A DNA stretch of 64,000 bases from Nodularia sp. NIES-3585 (GCF_002218065.1 NZ_BDUB01000001.1:569567-633566), one strand, 5' to 3'; shown: positions 27,645-35,909, numbered from the stretch's first letter. Program-made: numbers and translations. Notes: generated by a model not told the origin, from the sequence alone.

Positions 27645-27714
27645 ACGAACTACGAATTACGAATTACGAACTACGAATTACGAATTACGAATTACGAATT
27701 ACGAACTACGAATT
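27645..27714 (+). repeat. Heptameric tandem repeat (STRR), ten ACGAAtT units
   Basis: Ten perfect-length 7-base units, seven ACGAATT and three ACGAACT, fill 27645-27714 and end 5 bases before the ATG of the exporter gene. Heptamer arrays of this sort are known as STRR sequences in heterocystous cyanobacteria. The array occupies the place where a ribosome binding site would be; none is visible. Confidence 0.95.
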
Positions 27715-27719
27715 AAATT

Positions 27720-29888
27720 ATGTTTGGTTTCATCAAACTTCAAAAAAACTATCAGTGCGTTTCACAGTTGAGCGAAGAAGATTGTGGAGCAGCTTGTCTG
27801 GCTTCTATTTGTAAACATTACGGCCGGTTTCTCAGTATTAATCGTAGTCGAGAATCTGTAGGAACTGGACAACTAGGAACTACTTTGTTAGGCCTAAAAC
27901 GTGGCTCTGAGAATTTGGGTTTTAACGCTAGAGCAGTTAAAGCCTCGCCAGAAATTATCGACAGAATCAAAGAAGTGCAGTTACCAGCCATTATCCATTG
28001 GCGCGGTTATCACTGGGTGGTTTTATATAACCAACAGGGTAAAAAGTATGTGATTGCTGATCCATCTGTGGGTATTCGTTATGTTAACCGCAAAGAGTTA
28101 ACAGACGGTTGGAATGGGGTAATGCTCTTACTGGAACCAGATCCAGACCGCTTTTTTGATCAGCCTCAAGACAAACCAATGGGTGGCTTCGGACGCTTTC
28201 TGAAGCGGATTTTGCCTTATCGTGGTTTGTTGACTCAGGTTTTAATGCTCAATATTGCTTTGGGTGTACTGGCTTTGGGTTCTCCAATACTCATCCAAAT
28301 CCTCACAGATGATGTTTTAGTACGTGGAGATGTGCAACTACTAACTGTTGTCGTCGCCGCAGTTGTAGTTATGACCTTATTTAGCAGCACTCTACAATTA
28401 TTGCAATCGACAATGATTGCTCACTTTGGTCAACGGCTGCAATTAGGGCTAGTTTTGGAATTTGGGCGGAAAATGCTCCAGTTACCTTTAAATTACTACG
28501 AAGCCCGCCGGAGTGGTGAAATCACTAGTCGATTGCGAGATATCAATCATATTAACCAGTTGGTATCGCAAATAGTCGTGCTTTTACCGAGCAAATTTTT
28601 TATTGCAGTGATTTCCTTCTGCTTAATGCTGTTTTATAGTTGGAAACTCACATTAGCAGTTATAGTAGTCGGTGCTTTAATGACTTTATCCACTCTGCCT
28701 TTTTTACCTATCCTCCAACAAAAAACTCGCAGTCTTTTAGTTTTGGGGGCGGAAAATCAAGGGGTGTTGGTAGAAACATTTAAGGGCGCACAGGTACTAA
28801 AAACCACAAATGCTGCGCCTCAATTTTGGGAAGAATTTCAAAGTCGTTTTGGTCGTTTGGCTAATCTGACTTTTAGTACTGTGCAAATCGGAATTATCAA
28901 CAATACTCTTTCTCGACTCCTTTCGACTATTGGTGGTGTGACTTTACTGGGGTTAGGAAGTATGTTGGTGATTCAAGGAGAATTAAGTATCGGGCAGATG
29001 CTGGCTTTTAATGCGCTACAGGTGAATGTGCTGAGTTTAATTAATTCCTTAGTGGGTTTAGTAGATGAATATTTTCGCTCTCAAACAGCAGTTTCTCGGC
29101 TTTTAGAAGTAATTGATGCGACACCAGAGGTAGTGGGAGGTAGTCAAAAGCCTGTAGCTCAAATTTCGGGAGTTGCAGATATTCATTGTTCTCATCTGAC
29201 ATTTCACCATCCTGGCAGAATTGACTTGTTAGAAGATTTTTCCTTAAAATTGCCTGGTGGACAAGCGATCGCTTTGATTGGTAAATCTGGTTGTGGTAAA
29301 AGTACCTTAGCTAAACTCTTAGCAGGTTTATATCAGCCAAATTCCGGTAATATCCGCATTGGCTCGTTTAACCTCGATGACATCGCCCTGGATTGTCTCC
29401 GACAGCAAATAGTTTATGTCCCCCAAGAACCTCATTTTTGGAGTCGCTCGATTTTAGAGAATTTCCGTTTAGGAACGCCCTACATTTCCTTTGAAGAAAT
29501 TGTCAAAGCTTGCGAGATTGCTGACGCAGATAGCTTTATCAGTCAACTTCCCAATAAATATCAAACTGTGTTGGGTGAATTTGGGGCTAATCTCTCTGGT
29601 GGACAAAGACAAAGGTTAGCGATCGCTAGAGGAATTATGACTAATCCACCTGTCCTAATTTTAGATGAAGCCACAGCCGGACTCGACCCAGTTAGTGAAG
29701 CTAGCGTGTTAGATGCAATTTTAGAATCCCGCAGAGGCAAAACTACAGTTTTAATTAGTCATCGTCCCAGCGTTATCAAGCGAGCTGATTGGATTGTGAT
29801 GTTAGAAAAAGGTGAAGTCCATTTACAAGGAACTCCAGAGACTTTTATGGCAGAAAAAGGAGAACATCAAAAGTTTTTATCACTATGA
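27720..29888 (+). CDS. Peptidase-containing ABC exporter (C39 PCAT)
   Basis: This 722-residue protein cuts double-glycine leaders and exports the released peptide. The N-terminal C39 peptidase domain (residues 8-130) has the catalytic Cys22 in 'LSEEDCGAACLAS', His98 in 'HWRGYHWVVL' and Asp about residue 114 in 'IADPSVG'. The membrane domain (about 165-450) has six helices. The nucleotide domain has Walker A 'IGKSGCGKSTLAKL', signature 'LSGGQRQRLAIARG', Walker B 'VLILDEATAGLD' and the switch 'LISHRPS'. All catalytic residues are present, so it should be active on the seven GG-leader peptides encoded around it. HlyD precedes it. PteB of Synechococcus and HetC are family relatives. Confidence 0.96.
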   Translation: MFGFIKLQKNYQCVSQLSEEDCGAACLASICKHYGRFLSINRSRESVGTGQLGTTLLGLKRGSENLGFNARAVKASPEIIDRIKEVQLPAIIHWRGYHWVVLYNQQGKKYVIADPSVGIRYVNRKELTDGWNGVMLLLEPDPDRFFDQPQDKPMGGFGRFLKRILPYRGLLTQVLMLNIALGVLALGSPILIQILTDDVLVRGDVQLLTVVVAAVVVMTLFSSTLQLLQSTMIAHFGQRLQLGLVLEFGRKMLQLPLNYYEARRSGEITSRLRDINHINQLVSQIVVLLPSKFFIAVISFCLMLFYSWKLTLAVIVVGALMTLSTLPFLPILQQKTRSLLVLGAENQGVLVETFKGAQVLKTTNAAPQFWEEFQSRFGRLANLTFSTVQIGIINNTLSRLLSTIGGVTLLGLGSMLVIQGELSIGQMLAFNALQVNVLSLINSLVGLVDEYFRSQTAVSRLLEVIDATPEVVGGSQKPVAQISGVADIHCSHLTFHHPGRIDLLEDFSLKLPGGQAIALIGKSGCGKSTLAKLLAGLYQPNSGNIRIGSFNLDDIALDCLRQQIVYVPQEPHFWSRSILENFRLGTPYISFEEIVKACEIADADSFISQLPNKYQTVLGEFGANLSGGQRQRLAIARGIMTNPPVLILDEATAGLDPVSEASVLDAILESRRGKTTVLISHRPSVIKRADWIVMLEKGEVHLQGTPETFMAEKGEHQKFLSL

Positions 29889-29911
29889 CCTTTTTTGAAC
29901 TGGAGCGTAAA

Positions 29912-29962
29912 GCCTGCGGCATAGCTCCGCTTAACGCATAGCGTCTCGTAGAGAAGCGACTT
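29912..29962. repeat. Nested GC-rich palindromic repeat
   Basis: The segment 'GCCTGCGGCATAGCTCCGC' through 'GTCTCGTAGAGAAGCGAC' is a mosaic of short palindromes of the dispersed Nostocales type. Related sequence occurs inside 8600-8640 and 37310-37395. Confidence 0.5.
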
Positions 29963-29994
29963 GACAATTTATCCTGGTGTGAGCAATTAATATC

Positions 29995-30312
29995 ATGTTA
30001 GAAAATCATATATCAAAAAATTCATTTCTTTTCCAGGCTTTGACTGAAGAAGAACAAGAAAATATAGCTGGTGGGCAAAGCGAAGATATACTAGGAACCA
30101 GTAATTTTTTCTTTCAGAAAACTGACATTGAAACTGAGGCAAATAATAATTTAAATCTTGCCGATGATGAATCTGGTTCTCAAAATACTAAATACACTTT
30201 CTCACAGATTACCATGGCATCATCTACAACTTTTAGATTACCTAATTTTAGTTTTAATGCTAATAGCATAAATGAGTTCATGGCTAAAGTTATAAGTGGA
30301 TTAATTTCATAA
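29995..30312 (+). CDS. Double-glycine leader peptide 4
   Basis: The 105-residue product begins MLENHISKNSFLFQALTEEE and has the leader end 'LTEEEQENIAGG'. The core of 78 residues is unlike those of peptides 1-3: an acidic Asn-rich first half ('TDIETEANNNLNLADDE'), then an aromatic and hydrophobic tail ('TTFRLPNFSFNANSINEF' and 'MAKVISGLIS'). No cysteine is present. The gene follows the exporter by about 105 bases and lacks the GTGAGG-type upstream block seen before most other precursors, so it may be expressed with the exporter. The hydrophobic C-terminal helix could be membrane-active, which is inference. Confidence 0.78.
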   Translation: MLENHISKNSFLFQALTEEEQENIAGGQSEDILGTSNFFFQKTDIETEANNNLNLADDESGSQNTKYTFSQITMASSTTFRLPNFSFNANSINEFMAKVISGLIS

Positions 30313-30538
30313 ATAAGCATCGTGTAAAACTGCTTAATTGCCCCGTCTTCTATCCTCCAGTAAGCAACTTTCTGGATGGTTACAAAAAGCTGGGTTTATC
30401 TCTTTTATTTCCAATATAGCAAAATATAAAAAACTCCAGAAAAATTATTTTCATGAGTCTAAAGAAGTAAAATTAATTTCTAGTTTTCTAACCTCAGAAT
30501 AATTTAATAAATTCGCTAATAGTTAATAATAAAAGCAT

Positions 30539-30571
30539 AGGTGATTCCACCCCTATATTAAGTAAGTGAGG
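30539..30571 (+). promoter_or_regulatory. Conserved upstream element of precursor gene 5
   Basis: AGGTG (30539-30543), 8 bases, CCTAT (30552-30556), then TAAGTGAGG (30563-30571) with the ribosome binding site. Spacing between the first two blocks equals that before precursor 1. It is preceded by AATAAAAGCAT, matched before precursor 7. CATAGGTG and CACCCCTAT form an imperfect palindrome. Confidence 0.45.
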
Positions 30572-30580
30572 TACAAAAGT

Positions 30581-30862
30581 ATGTTATCCCAAATCACCAA
30601 AACAGATTTGTTTGAAGAGTTATCCGCAGAACAACAAGAGCTTTTAGCAGGCGGACAAGATATGCGATTTGGCGATTCAGAACCAGAATTTGGCGGTCCA
30701 AGACCAGAATTTGGCGATTCAGAATTTGGCGATTCAGAATTTGGCGATTCAGAATTTGATGAGCCAGAATTTGGATCTCCAACTAGGGAGCGTGGCGGGC
30801 GTGGGAAACGTGTGATTACTATTCCAATCCGCTTGACTGGTACTCTTGAAGTCATTAAATAA
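30581..30862 (+). CDS. Double-glycine leader peptide 5 with EFGDS repeats
   Basis: ATG 30581 (MLSQITKTDLFEELSAEQQE) is preferred; the GTG at 30566 is part of the GTGAGG site. The 93-residue product has the leader 'LSAEQQELLAGG', then an acidic repetitive stretch in which EFGDS and variants recur about six times (about residues 30-62; 15-base DNA repeats, 30712-30757), and a basic, beta-like C-terminus ('GRGKRVITIPIRLTGTLEVI'). No cysteine. The charge pattern, acidic repeats then basic tail, suggests self-association or metal binding, but this is inference. Confidence 0.8.
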   Translation: MLSQITKTDLFEELSAEQQELLAGGQDMRFGDSEPEFGGPRPEFGDSEFGDSEFGDSEFDEPEFGSPTRERGGRGKRVITIPIRLTGTLEVIK

Positions 30863-31024
30863 AGACTAAGTATTAGCATGATTTCTACTTCGCCAATAGT
30901 CTTGTCTAATCAGCACGTTTTTTACGGTCAAACGTAAAAATTGAACCATGATTTTGCACCCAACCAGAAAATTTCCTGGCATGGGTGCTACCTAAAATTA
31001 ATGTAATTATTTGAGGCAAAAACT

Positions 31025-31261
31025 ATGTTGCACAAAACCATTCAACCTGATTTATTTGTGGATTTATCCGCAGAATCACAAGAACTTATATCTGGGGGTC
31101 AAGCACGTCGTCCTGATATTATCGTTACTGGTAATCTCTCTGATTCGCGCGGTCAGAGTTTCCCAGTTACAATTCTTGGCTTCATTACTGGACAAACTCG
31201 TGGTGGCCCTGGTGGCAGTCCTTTTGGTGGACCTCCTGCCAGTCCTTTTGGCGGTTTCTAA
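31025..31261 (+). CDS. Double-glycine leader peptide 6
   Basis: The 78-residue product starts MLHKTIQPDLFVDLSAESQE, has the leader end 'LSAESQELISGG', and a 50-residue core: 'QARRPDIIVTGNLSDSRGQS', a beta-like middle, and a Gly/Pro/Phe tail with 'GGSPFGGPPASPFGGF'. The ribosome binding site is TTGAGG. No cysteine. The tail composition resembles that of peptide 7. A strong terminator lies about 90 bases downstream, so precursor 7 probably has its own promoter. Confidence 0.82.
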   Translation: MLHKTIQPDLFVDLSAESQELISGGQARRPDIIVTGNLSDSRGQSFPVTILGFITGQTRGGPGGSPFGGPPASPFGGF

Positions 31262-31351
31262 TAGCGCTGGGTGGGTAATTTCTTAGTAATAAATATCAAA
31301 TTCCTCGCAACCTGACCTATCCTCTCTTCCAAAAAAAACTGGGATATCTAA

Positions 31352-31382
31352 AACCTTTCTCCTATGAGGAGAGAGGTTTTTT
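31352..31382 (+). terminator. Rho-independent terminator after precursor 6
   Basis: AACCTTTCTCCT (from 31352) pairs with AGGAGAGAGGTT (ending 31378) with one wobble and a 3-base loop, followed by TTTTTT. Confidence 0.88.
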
Positions 31383-31691
31383 CATATATTTCATGTTTGA
31401 GCAAATGTACTCTCAGATTTATTGTCTGCCTCTTTCTGAAGTTACAAAGATTATTTCTAATTTCATCAGAACATTTTTTTATATAAATTGAAGGGGACTC
31501 CTAAAAATAGAAGGATAAAAAGCAAAAATAAAATCAAATTAGTTGAAATTCATAAATATAATTTTTGGGTAAGGTTCAGAAAAACTTATATTTCAGGGAG
31601 AACTAATTTTTGCCTGTGTCAAAGGATATATTTACTGAAGATTTATTTATAACTATAGGGCAATTTAATCACTAGAAAATACGTTTAGAAA

Positions 31692-31717
31692 TAAAAGCAC
31701 AGGTGCAACACTCCCAT
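31692..31717 (+). promoter_or_regulatory. Upstream element of precursor gene 7
   Basis: ATAAAAGCACAGGTG (31691-31705), about 8 bases, then CCCAT resembles the element before precursor 5 (ATAAAAGCATAGGTG, CCTAT). It lies about 50 bases before the ATG. Bases 31383-31690 are AT-rich and hold no gene. Confidence 0.4.
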
Positions 31718-31767
31718 ATTTTTTACGTATGTTTCTACCACCTATTGACGAATTTGAGGTGAAAATT

Positions 31768-32031
31768 ATGTCAGTTCAAAACCTGAAATCTGATTTGTTG
31801 ATGGATTTATCTACACAAGAACAGCAACTTGTTTCTGGTGGCTACGGTTTTGGTGGCTGGGGTCCCGGTTTTGGTGGCTGGAGTTCCGGTCGCGGTGGCT
31901 GGAGTCCCGGTCGCGGTGGCTTCGGTCCCGGTCGCGGTGGCTTCAGTCCTGGTCGGGGTGGCTTCGGTCACGGTTTCGGTGGCTGGGGTCGCGGTGGCTT
32001 CGGTGGCTGGGGTCCCGGTCGCTGGTTCTAA
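31768..32031 (+). CDS. Double-glycine leader peptide 7, Gly/Trp/Arg-repeat core
   Basis: ATG 31768 (MSVQNLKSDLLMDLSTQEQQ) follows a GAGGTG ribosome binding site; an earlier in-frame ATG at 31729 adds 13 residues with no leader similarity. The 87-residue product has the leader end 'STQEQQLVSGG' and a 62-residue core made almost wholly of about eight-residue repeats such as GGFGPGRG and GGWSPGRG. The core contains only Gly, Trp, Phe, Tyr, Arg, Ser, Pro and one His. The composition resembles Gly-rich structural or antimicrobial peptides. No modification gene is nearby. Confidence 0.85.
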   Translation: MSVQNLKSDLLMDLSTQEQQLVSGGYGFGGWGPGFGGWSSGRGGWSPGRGGFGPGRGGFSPGRGGFGHGFGGWGRGGFGGWGPGRWF

Positions 32032-32115
32032 TTATGCGCCAGAAGCTTACACTTACCTGACAGGTAGGTGTAGGCAGTTCACACAATTCAAAAGCCCGTC
32101 CCCGCAGGTTTTATC

Positions 32116-32139
32116 GAAGCCTGTGGAGGCTTCTTTTTT
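32116..32139 (+). terminator. Terminator after precursor 7
   Basis: GAAGCC (32116-32121) and GGCTTC (32128-32133) form a stem with a 6-base loop followed by TTTTTT. It closes the peptide locus on the right. Confidence 0.82.
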
Positions 32140-32158
32140 GCCTACGACTTATTCATTG

Positions 32159-33067
32159 CTAATTAGAGAAATAGCGGCTTTGCGGATCAGTAACCCAATC
32201 GAGTAAAATCGGATTGACTAACTCAGGTGCTTCATCTTGGGGGCAATGTCCCACTCCTTCCAATGGGATGAATTTTAGCACTTGCGGATAGTTGGCTAGT
32301 TCTCTACCTAAGTCTACTGGTTCCCAAGGATCGGCTGTTCCCCAGAGAATAATCGCCGGACAAGATAGCACAGGCAAAAGGTCTTCTGCTAGAGGGCCTG
32401 TAGAATAAGAAGTGAAAGCTAAAAACACGGCTACAGCGCCTGGGTCTTTTGCTGGTGCAGTCAGAATATCAACCAACTCGTCTGTGACTATCTCTGCATT
32501 AGCGTAGGCTTGGAGCAAAATCTTGCGGACTGTTTTCGGTTTAGCAACTTGATTGAAAAAAAACTTTCCTACTGCTTTGATCGATAATATTTTTTGCAGA
32601 ATGGGTGCGCCGAAGCGACGCGACCAAGGTAGTGTTTCCCGTTTGCGATCGTGCAACAATCGTAAGGAACAGTTGAGTAAAGCTACTCCTAAAGCTATGT
32701 CCGGGTTGCTGACTGCTGCTTGTAATACCACAATACAGCCAATGGAATTTCCTACTAAAAAAGCAGGTTCACCCACTACTTCCCGGCAAAAGTCGGCTAA
32801 CTGCTCTCCCCATGTTTCCAGTGTGTAGTTAATTTCTTCCCCTGGTTGAGGTTTAGCCGAACCGCCAAAGCCAATTAAATCAATCGCATAAACCCGACAG
32901 TTTTCTGCTAGCACGGGGATATTTTTCCGCCAGTGGCACCATGAGGCTCCAAAGCCATGTACGAGAATAACTGCGGGGCCATTAGTTCCTTGAGTCTGAT
33001 AGCAGATGGGGAAACCTTGCCAAATCCAAGTTTTGGTTGAGGTAAATGTGTTTGTGGAAGTTGTCAT
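32159..33067 (-). CDS. Alpha/beta fold hydrolase
   Basis: Started at ATG 33067 (MTTSTNTFTSTKTWIWQGFP), the 302-residue protein is a complete alpha/beta hydrolase. The oxyanion region is 'VILVHGFGASWCHWRKNI', the nucleophile Ser is in 'LVGNSIGCIVVLQAA', the acid is in 'LWGTADPWEP' and the His in 'EGVGHCPQDEAPELV'. The overall pattern is that of the cyanobacterial and plastid group that includes pheophytinase-like esterases, but the substrate cannot be read from the sequence. No signal peptide. It is convergent with the peptide locus and monocistronic. Confidence 0.9.
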   Translation of the reverse strand: MTTSTNTFTSTKTWIWQGFPICYQTQGTNGPAVILVHGFGASWCHWRKNIPVLAENCRVYAIDLIGFGGSAKPQPGEEINYTLETWGEQLADFCREVVGEPAFLVGNSIGCIVVLQAAVSNPDIALGVALLNCSLRLLHDRKRETLPWSRRFGAPILQKILSIKAVGKFFFNQVAKPKTVRKILLQAYANAEIVTDELVDILTAPAKDPGAVAVFLAFTSYSTGPLAEDLLPVLSCPAIILWGTADPWEPVDLGRELANYPQVLKFIPLEGVGHCPQDEAPELVNPILLDWVTDPQSRYFSN

Positions 33068-33549
33068 CAGAAATTTATGAATAGATGAATATGAGTACAA
33101 AAAAAATACATTTATAGCTAGACTGCAAATTTATAATCCTGACAAATAGCAGTCCTCAATCATTTGTCAAATATCACCTATGGGCTGTTGGCTGTTGACT
33201 GTTAACCCTCAATAGCTATCACATAGTTAATTTGTCTGATGCTTTTTGGGTACTTTAATGTTAATTCTATAATACTTGACATTTCGTAATCTTGCCGTTT
33301 CCTTACCTGGAGAGGGACAAAGAGTTCAATCCTCTGTTTTTTACCAAAAAATGTTAATATGTGATTTTGTTTGATGTAGTAAGATTAGTATCGTTAGTAA
33401 ATTCAGCAGTTACGCAATTTACGGTAGCCATATTGGTCTGTAAGATTAATGGGATATCAAGGATTGTCTAAAAATTGTTTTGCACACAAAAAAGTGATTC
33501 TAAATTTCAGATCAACTTTTTTGTTATTAGTTCTTTGCGGCTATAAAAA
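33068..33549. other. Divergent intergenic region
   Basis: About 480 AT-rich bases between two divergent genes. I see no RNA gene or repeat family; there is a weak hairpin of the type GAGAGG...CCTCT followed by GTTTTTT near 33312-33345. Promoters for both flanking genes presumably lie here. Confidence 0.35.
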
Positions 33550-34104
33550 ATGAATATACTAGAAACAATTGACACACCTGTTGGTAGCTACGCACCAGAT
33601 TTTGAGCTGCCAGGAATTGACAATCAGGTACACCATCTTAGCCGTTATTTAGAAAAGTTTCGTGCAGTTGGTGTAATTGCCATGTGCAACCACTGTCCTT
33701 ATGTAAATTTATATCTAGAGAGATTAAAAAATATTCAAGCGGAATTTGCTCAAAACGGCTTTACTCTGATTGGGATGAATGGTAGCAGTGCTACGCAACA
33801 CTTGACAGAAAGTTTTGATCAGATGAAAGCTTTTGCCGAAAATCACCAGTTGAATTTTCCTTATTTATGGGATTCAACCCAAGATGTGACTCGTAGTTTT
33901 GGCGCTAGTACAACGCCAATGGCTTTTCTGGTTGATAGTAATGGTATTGTGCGATATAAAGGTCAGATTGACAATCATCCTCAAGAGACATCATCTGTGG
34001 GAGAAGATTATCTGAGAAATGCGATCGCTTCTCTATTCAATGATCAAGCAATTGACCTACCAGAGACAGAACCAGTGGGGACTTCATTGATTTGGCGGAA
34101 CTAG
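33550..34104 (+). CDS. Thioredoxin-like/AhpC-TSA family protein
   Basis: The 184-residue protein belongs to the thioredoxin-fold redoxin group. It has 'GSYAPDFELPGIDNQVHHLS', the CxxC-type site 'AMCNHCPYVNLYLERL' (Cys-Asn-His-Cys), and 'FGASTTPMAFLVDSNGIVRY' with the cis-proline. Length and order match cyanobacterial 'thioredoxin family' proteins, probably disulfide reductases or peroxiredoxin-like antioxidants in the cytoplasm. No signal peptide. It precedes pyrH in the same direction with about 70 bases between. Confidence 0.88.
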   Translation: MNILETIDTPVGSYAPDFELPGIDNQVHHLSRYLEKFRAVGVIAMCNHCPYVNLYLERLKNIQAEFAQNGFTLIGMNGSSATQHLTESFDQMKAFAENHQLNFPYLWDSTQDVTRSFGASTTPMAFLVDSNGIVRYKGQIDNHPQETSSVGEDYLRNAIASLFNDQAIDLPETEPVGTSLIWRN

Positions 34105-34174
34105 ACATATATAGTCGCTGTACTGCTATCTTAAATTGGAGGCAATTGCAACTTTTTTGATAAAGCGTAACTTC

Positions 34175-34903
34175 ATGGGAACGAATTACCGGCGGGTTTT
34201 ACTTAAACTAAGCGGTGAAGCCTTAATGGGCAACATGGGCTATGGCATTGATCCAGAAGTGGTCAAAGAAATAGCAGACGAAGTAGCAGAGGTAGTAGCC
34301 ACTGGCGTTCAAATCGCCATCGTCGTAGGCGGTGGGAATATTTTTCGTGGCGTTAAAGCTGCGTCGGCGGGAATGGACAGGGCAACCGCTGACTACATAG
34401 GAATGATTGCCACGGTAATGAATGCCATGACGCTACAAGATTCGCTCGAACGTATAGGGGTACAGACGCGGGTACAAACCGCGATCGCTATGCAAGAATT
34501 AGCGGAATCGTATATCCGTCGTCGCGCCATCCGCCACCTAGAAAAAGGACGGGTAGTAATTTTTGGTGCTGGTTCAGGAAATCCCTTCTTTACGACTGAC
34601 ACCACCGCAGCCTTAAGAGCCGCAGAAATTGATGCCGAGGTGATTTTTAAAGCCACCAAGGTAGATGGAATATACGATGCTGACCCTCATATTTATCCAG
34701 AGGCCAAGCGTTACACCAGTCTCACCTACGCGCACGTTTTAGCGAAAGATTTGCGCGTCATGGATAGTACAGCGATCGCCTTGTGTAAAGACAATAATAT
34801 CCCAATACTGGTTTTTGATTTAACGGTGCGAGGTAACGTCCGCCGGGCCGTATTGGGAGAAAAAATCGGCACCCTTGTGGGAGGTTCATGTGAAATTATC
34901 TGA
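34175..34903 (+). CDS. pyrH: UMP kinase
   Basis: UMP kinase phosphorylates UMP to UDP in pyrimidine nucleotide synthesis. The family start is ATG 34175 ([19 protein letters not shown]), giving 242 residues; a TTG at 34136 lies upstream in frame but overlaps a GGAGG site and lacks conservation. Key segments are '[12 protein letters not shown]', 'VGGGNIFRG', '[18 protein letters not shown]', '[16 protein letters not shown]' and '[13 protein letters not shown]'. The frr gene overlaps its 3' end, the conserved pyrH-frr arrangement. Confidence 0.97.
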   Translation: MGTNYRRVLLKLSGEALMGNMGYGIDPEVVKEIADEVAEVVATGVQIAIVVGGGNIFRGVKAASAGMDRATADYIGMIATVMNAMTLQDSLERIGVQTRVQTAIAMQELAESYIRRRAIRHLEKGRVVIFGAGSGNPFFTTDTTAALRAAEIDAEVIFKATKVDGIYDADPHIYPEAKRYTSLTYAHVLAKDLRVMDSTAIALCKDNNIPILVFDLTVRGNVRRAVLGEKIGTLVGGSCEII

Positions 34904-35438
34904 AGCTGAGAGTACGATGCAAAAGACCGTTGAGGCAACTCAACGAGCTTTTAACACTATTCGCACTGGCCGCGCCAATGCGAGTTTACTAGATAAAGTC
35001 TCGGTGGACTACTACGGTTCACCGACATCTTTGAAATCACTGGCAAACATTAGCACGCCAGATGCCACAACCATATTGATTCAGCCTTACGATAAAGGCA
35101 GCTTAAACGTAGTTGAGAAAGCAATTTCCCTCTCTGACATCGGTTTAACACCGAGTAACGACGGTTCTGTAATTCGGCTGAATATTCCGCCCTTGACAAG
35201 CGATCGCCGCAAAGACTTAGTTAAAATTGCTGCTAAGTATGCTGAAGACGGTCGCGTAGCCATTCGCAACATCCGTCGTGAAGCCCAAGACTCCATTCGC
35301 AAGGAGGAAAAGGCTTCGGAAATTTCTGAAGATGAATCAAAAGACCAACAAGACAAACTGCAAAAACTCACCAATAAATACACTGCCAGAATAGATGACT
35401 TGCTGACAGAAAAAGAAAAAGACATTACAACTGTCTAA
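34890..35438 (+). CDS. frr: Ribosome recycling factor
   Basis: RRF splits post-termination ribosomes with EF-G. I start it at GTG 34890 ([20 protein letters not shown]), which has GGGAGG five bases upstream and matches the family start; a TTG at 34875 is less likely. The 182-residue product shows '[20 protein letters not shown]', '[15 protein letters not shown]', '[20 protein letters not shown]' and '[20 protein letters not shown]'. It overlaps the end of pyrH by 14 bases, indicating coupled translation. A terminator follows. Confidence 0.97.
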   Translation: MKLSEAESTMQKTVEATQRAFNTIRTGRANASLLDKVSVDYYGSPTSLKSLANISTPDATTILIQPYDKGSLNVVEKAISLSDIGLTPSNDGSVIRLNIPPLTSDRRKDLVKIAAKYAEDGRVAIRNIRREAQDSIRKEEKASEISEDESKDQQDKLQKLTNKYTARIDDLLTEKEKDITTV

Positions 35439-35491
35439 GGCTGTATGCGTGAACAGCAGATGCTCATAGTCTAGAGTAATATCAACTAGAA

Positions 35492-35530
35492 AGGCTGAAG
35501 AATCTTGTATAAATTCTTCAGTCTTTATCT
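35492..35530 (+). terminator. Terminator after frr
   Basis: CTGAAGAAT (35495-35503) pairs with ATTCTTCAG (35513-35521), followed by TCTTTATCTATT. It lies about 55 bases past the stop codon. Confidence 0.65.
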
Positions 35531-35625
35531 ATTACAGGATCAACAACCAGTGTGGATGATGCCAGATTCCATGTTAAGAAAGATGTGGCTAATAGATCGC
35601 CGCCAGCAGAAAGAGGTTTTCCACA

Positions 35626-35810
<185 letters not shown>

Positions 35811-35909
35811 CGTCAAAAATTTGTAGCCTAAAGCAACAAAAAGTAGTGTAATTTTTGCCAATAAGCGTTACTATAATGAGTGCTTAACCAGGGAACTCTG
35901 CTACAGTCT

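Noticed and set aside
24068-32031. The peptide locus as a lanthipeptide or other modified RiPP cluster
   Set aside because: No modification enzyme and no cysteine in the cores; only leader cleavage and export are supported.
31829-32206. 125-codon frame overlapping precursor 7
   Set aside because: An alternative frame of the Gly-rich repeat gives a Val/Ala repeat; the leader and ribosome binding site support the other frame.
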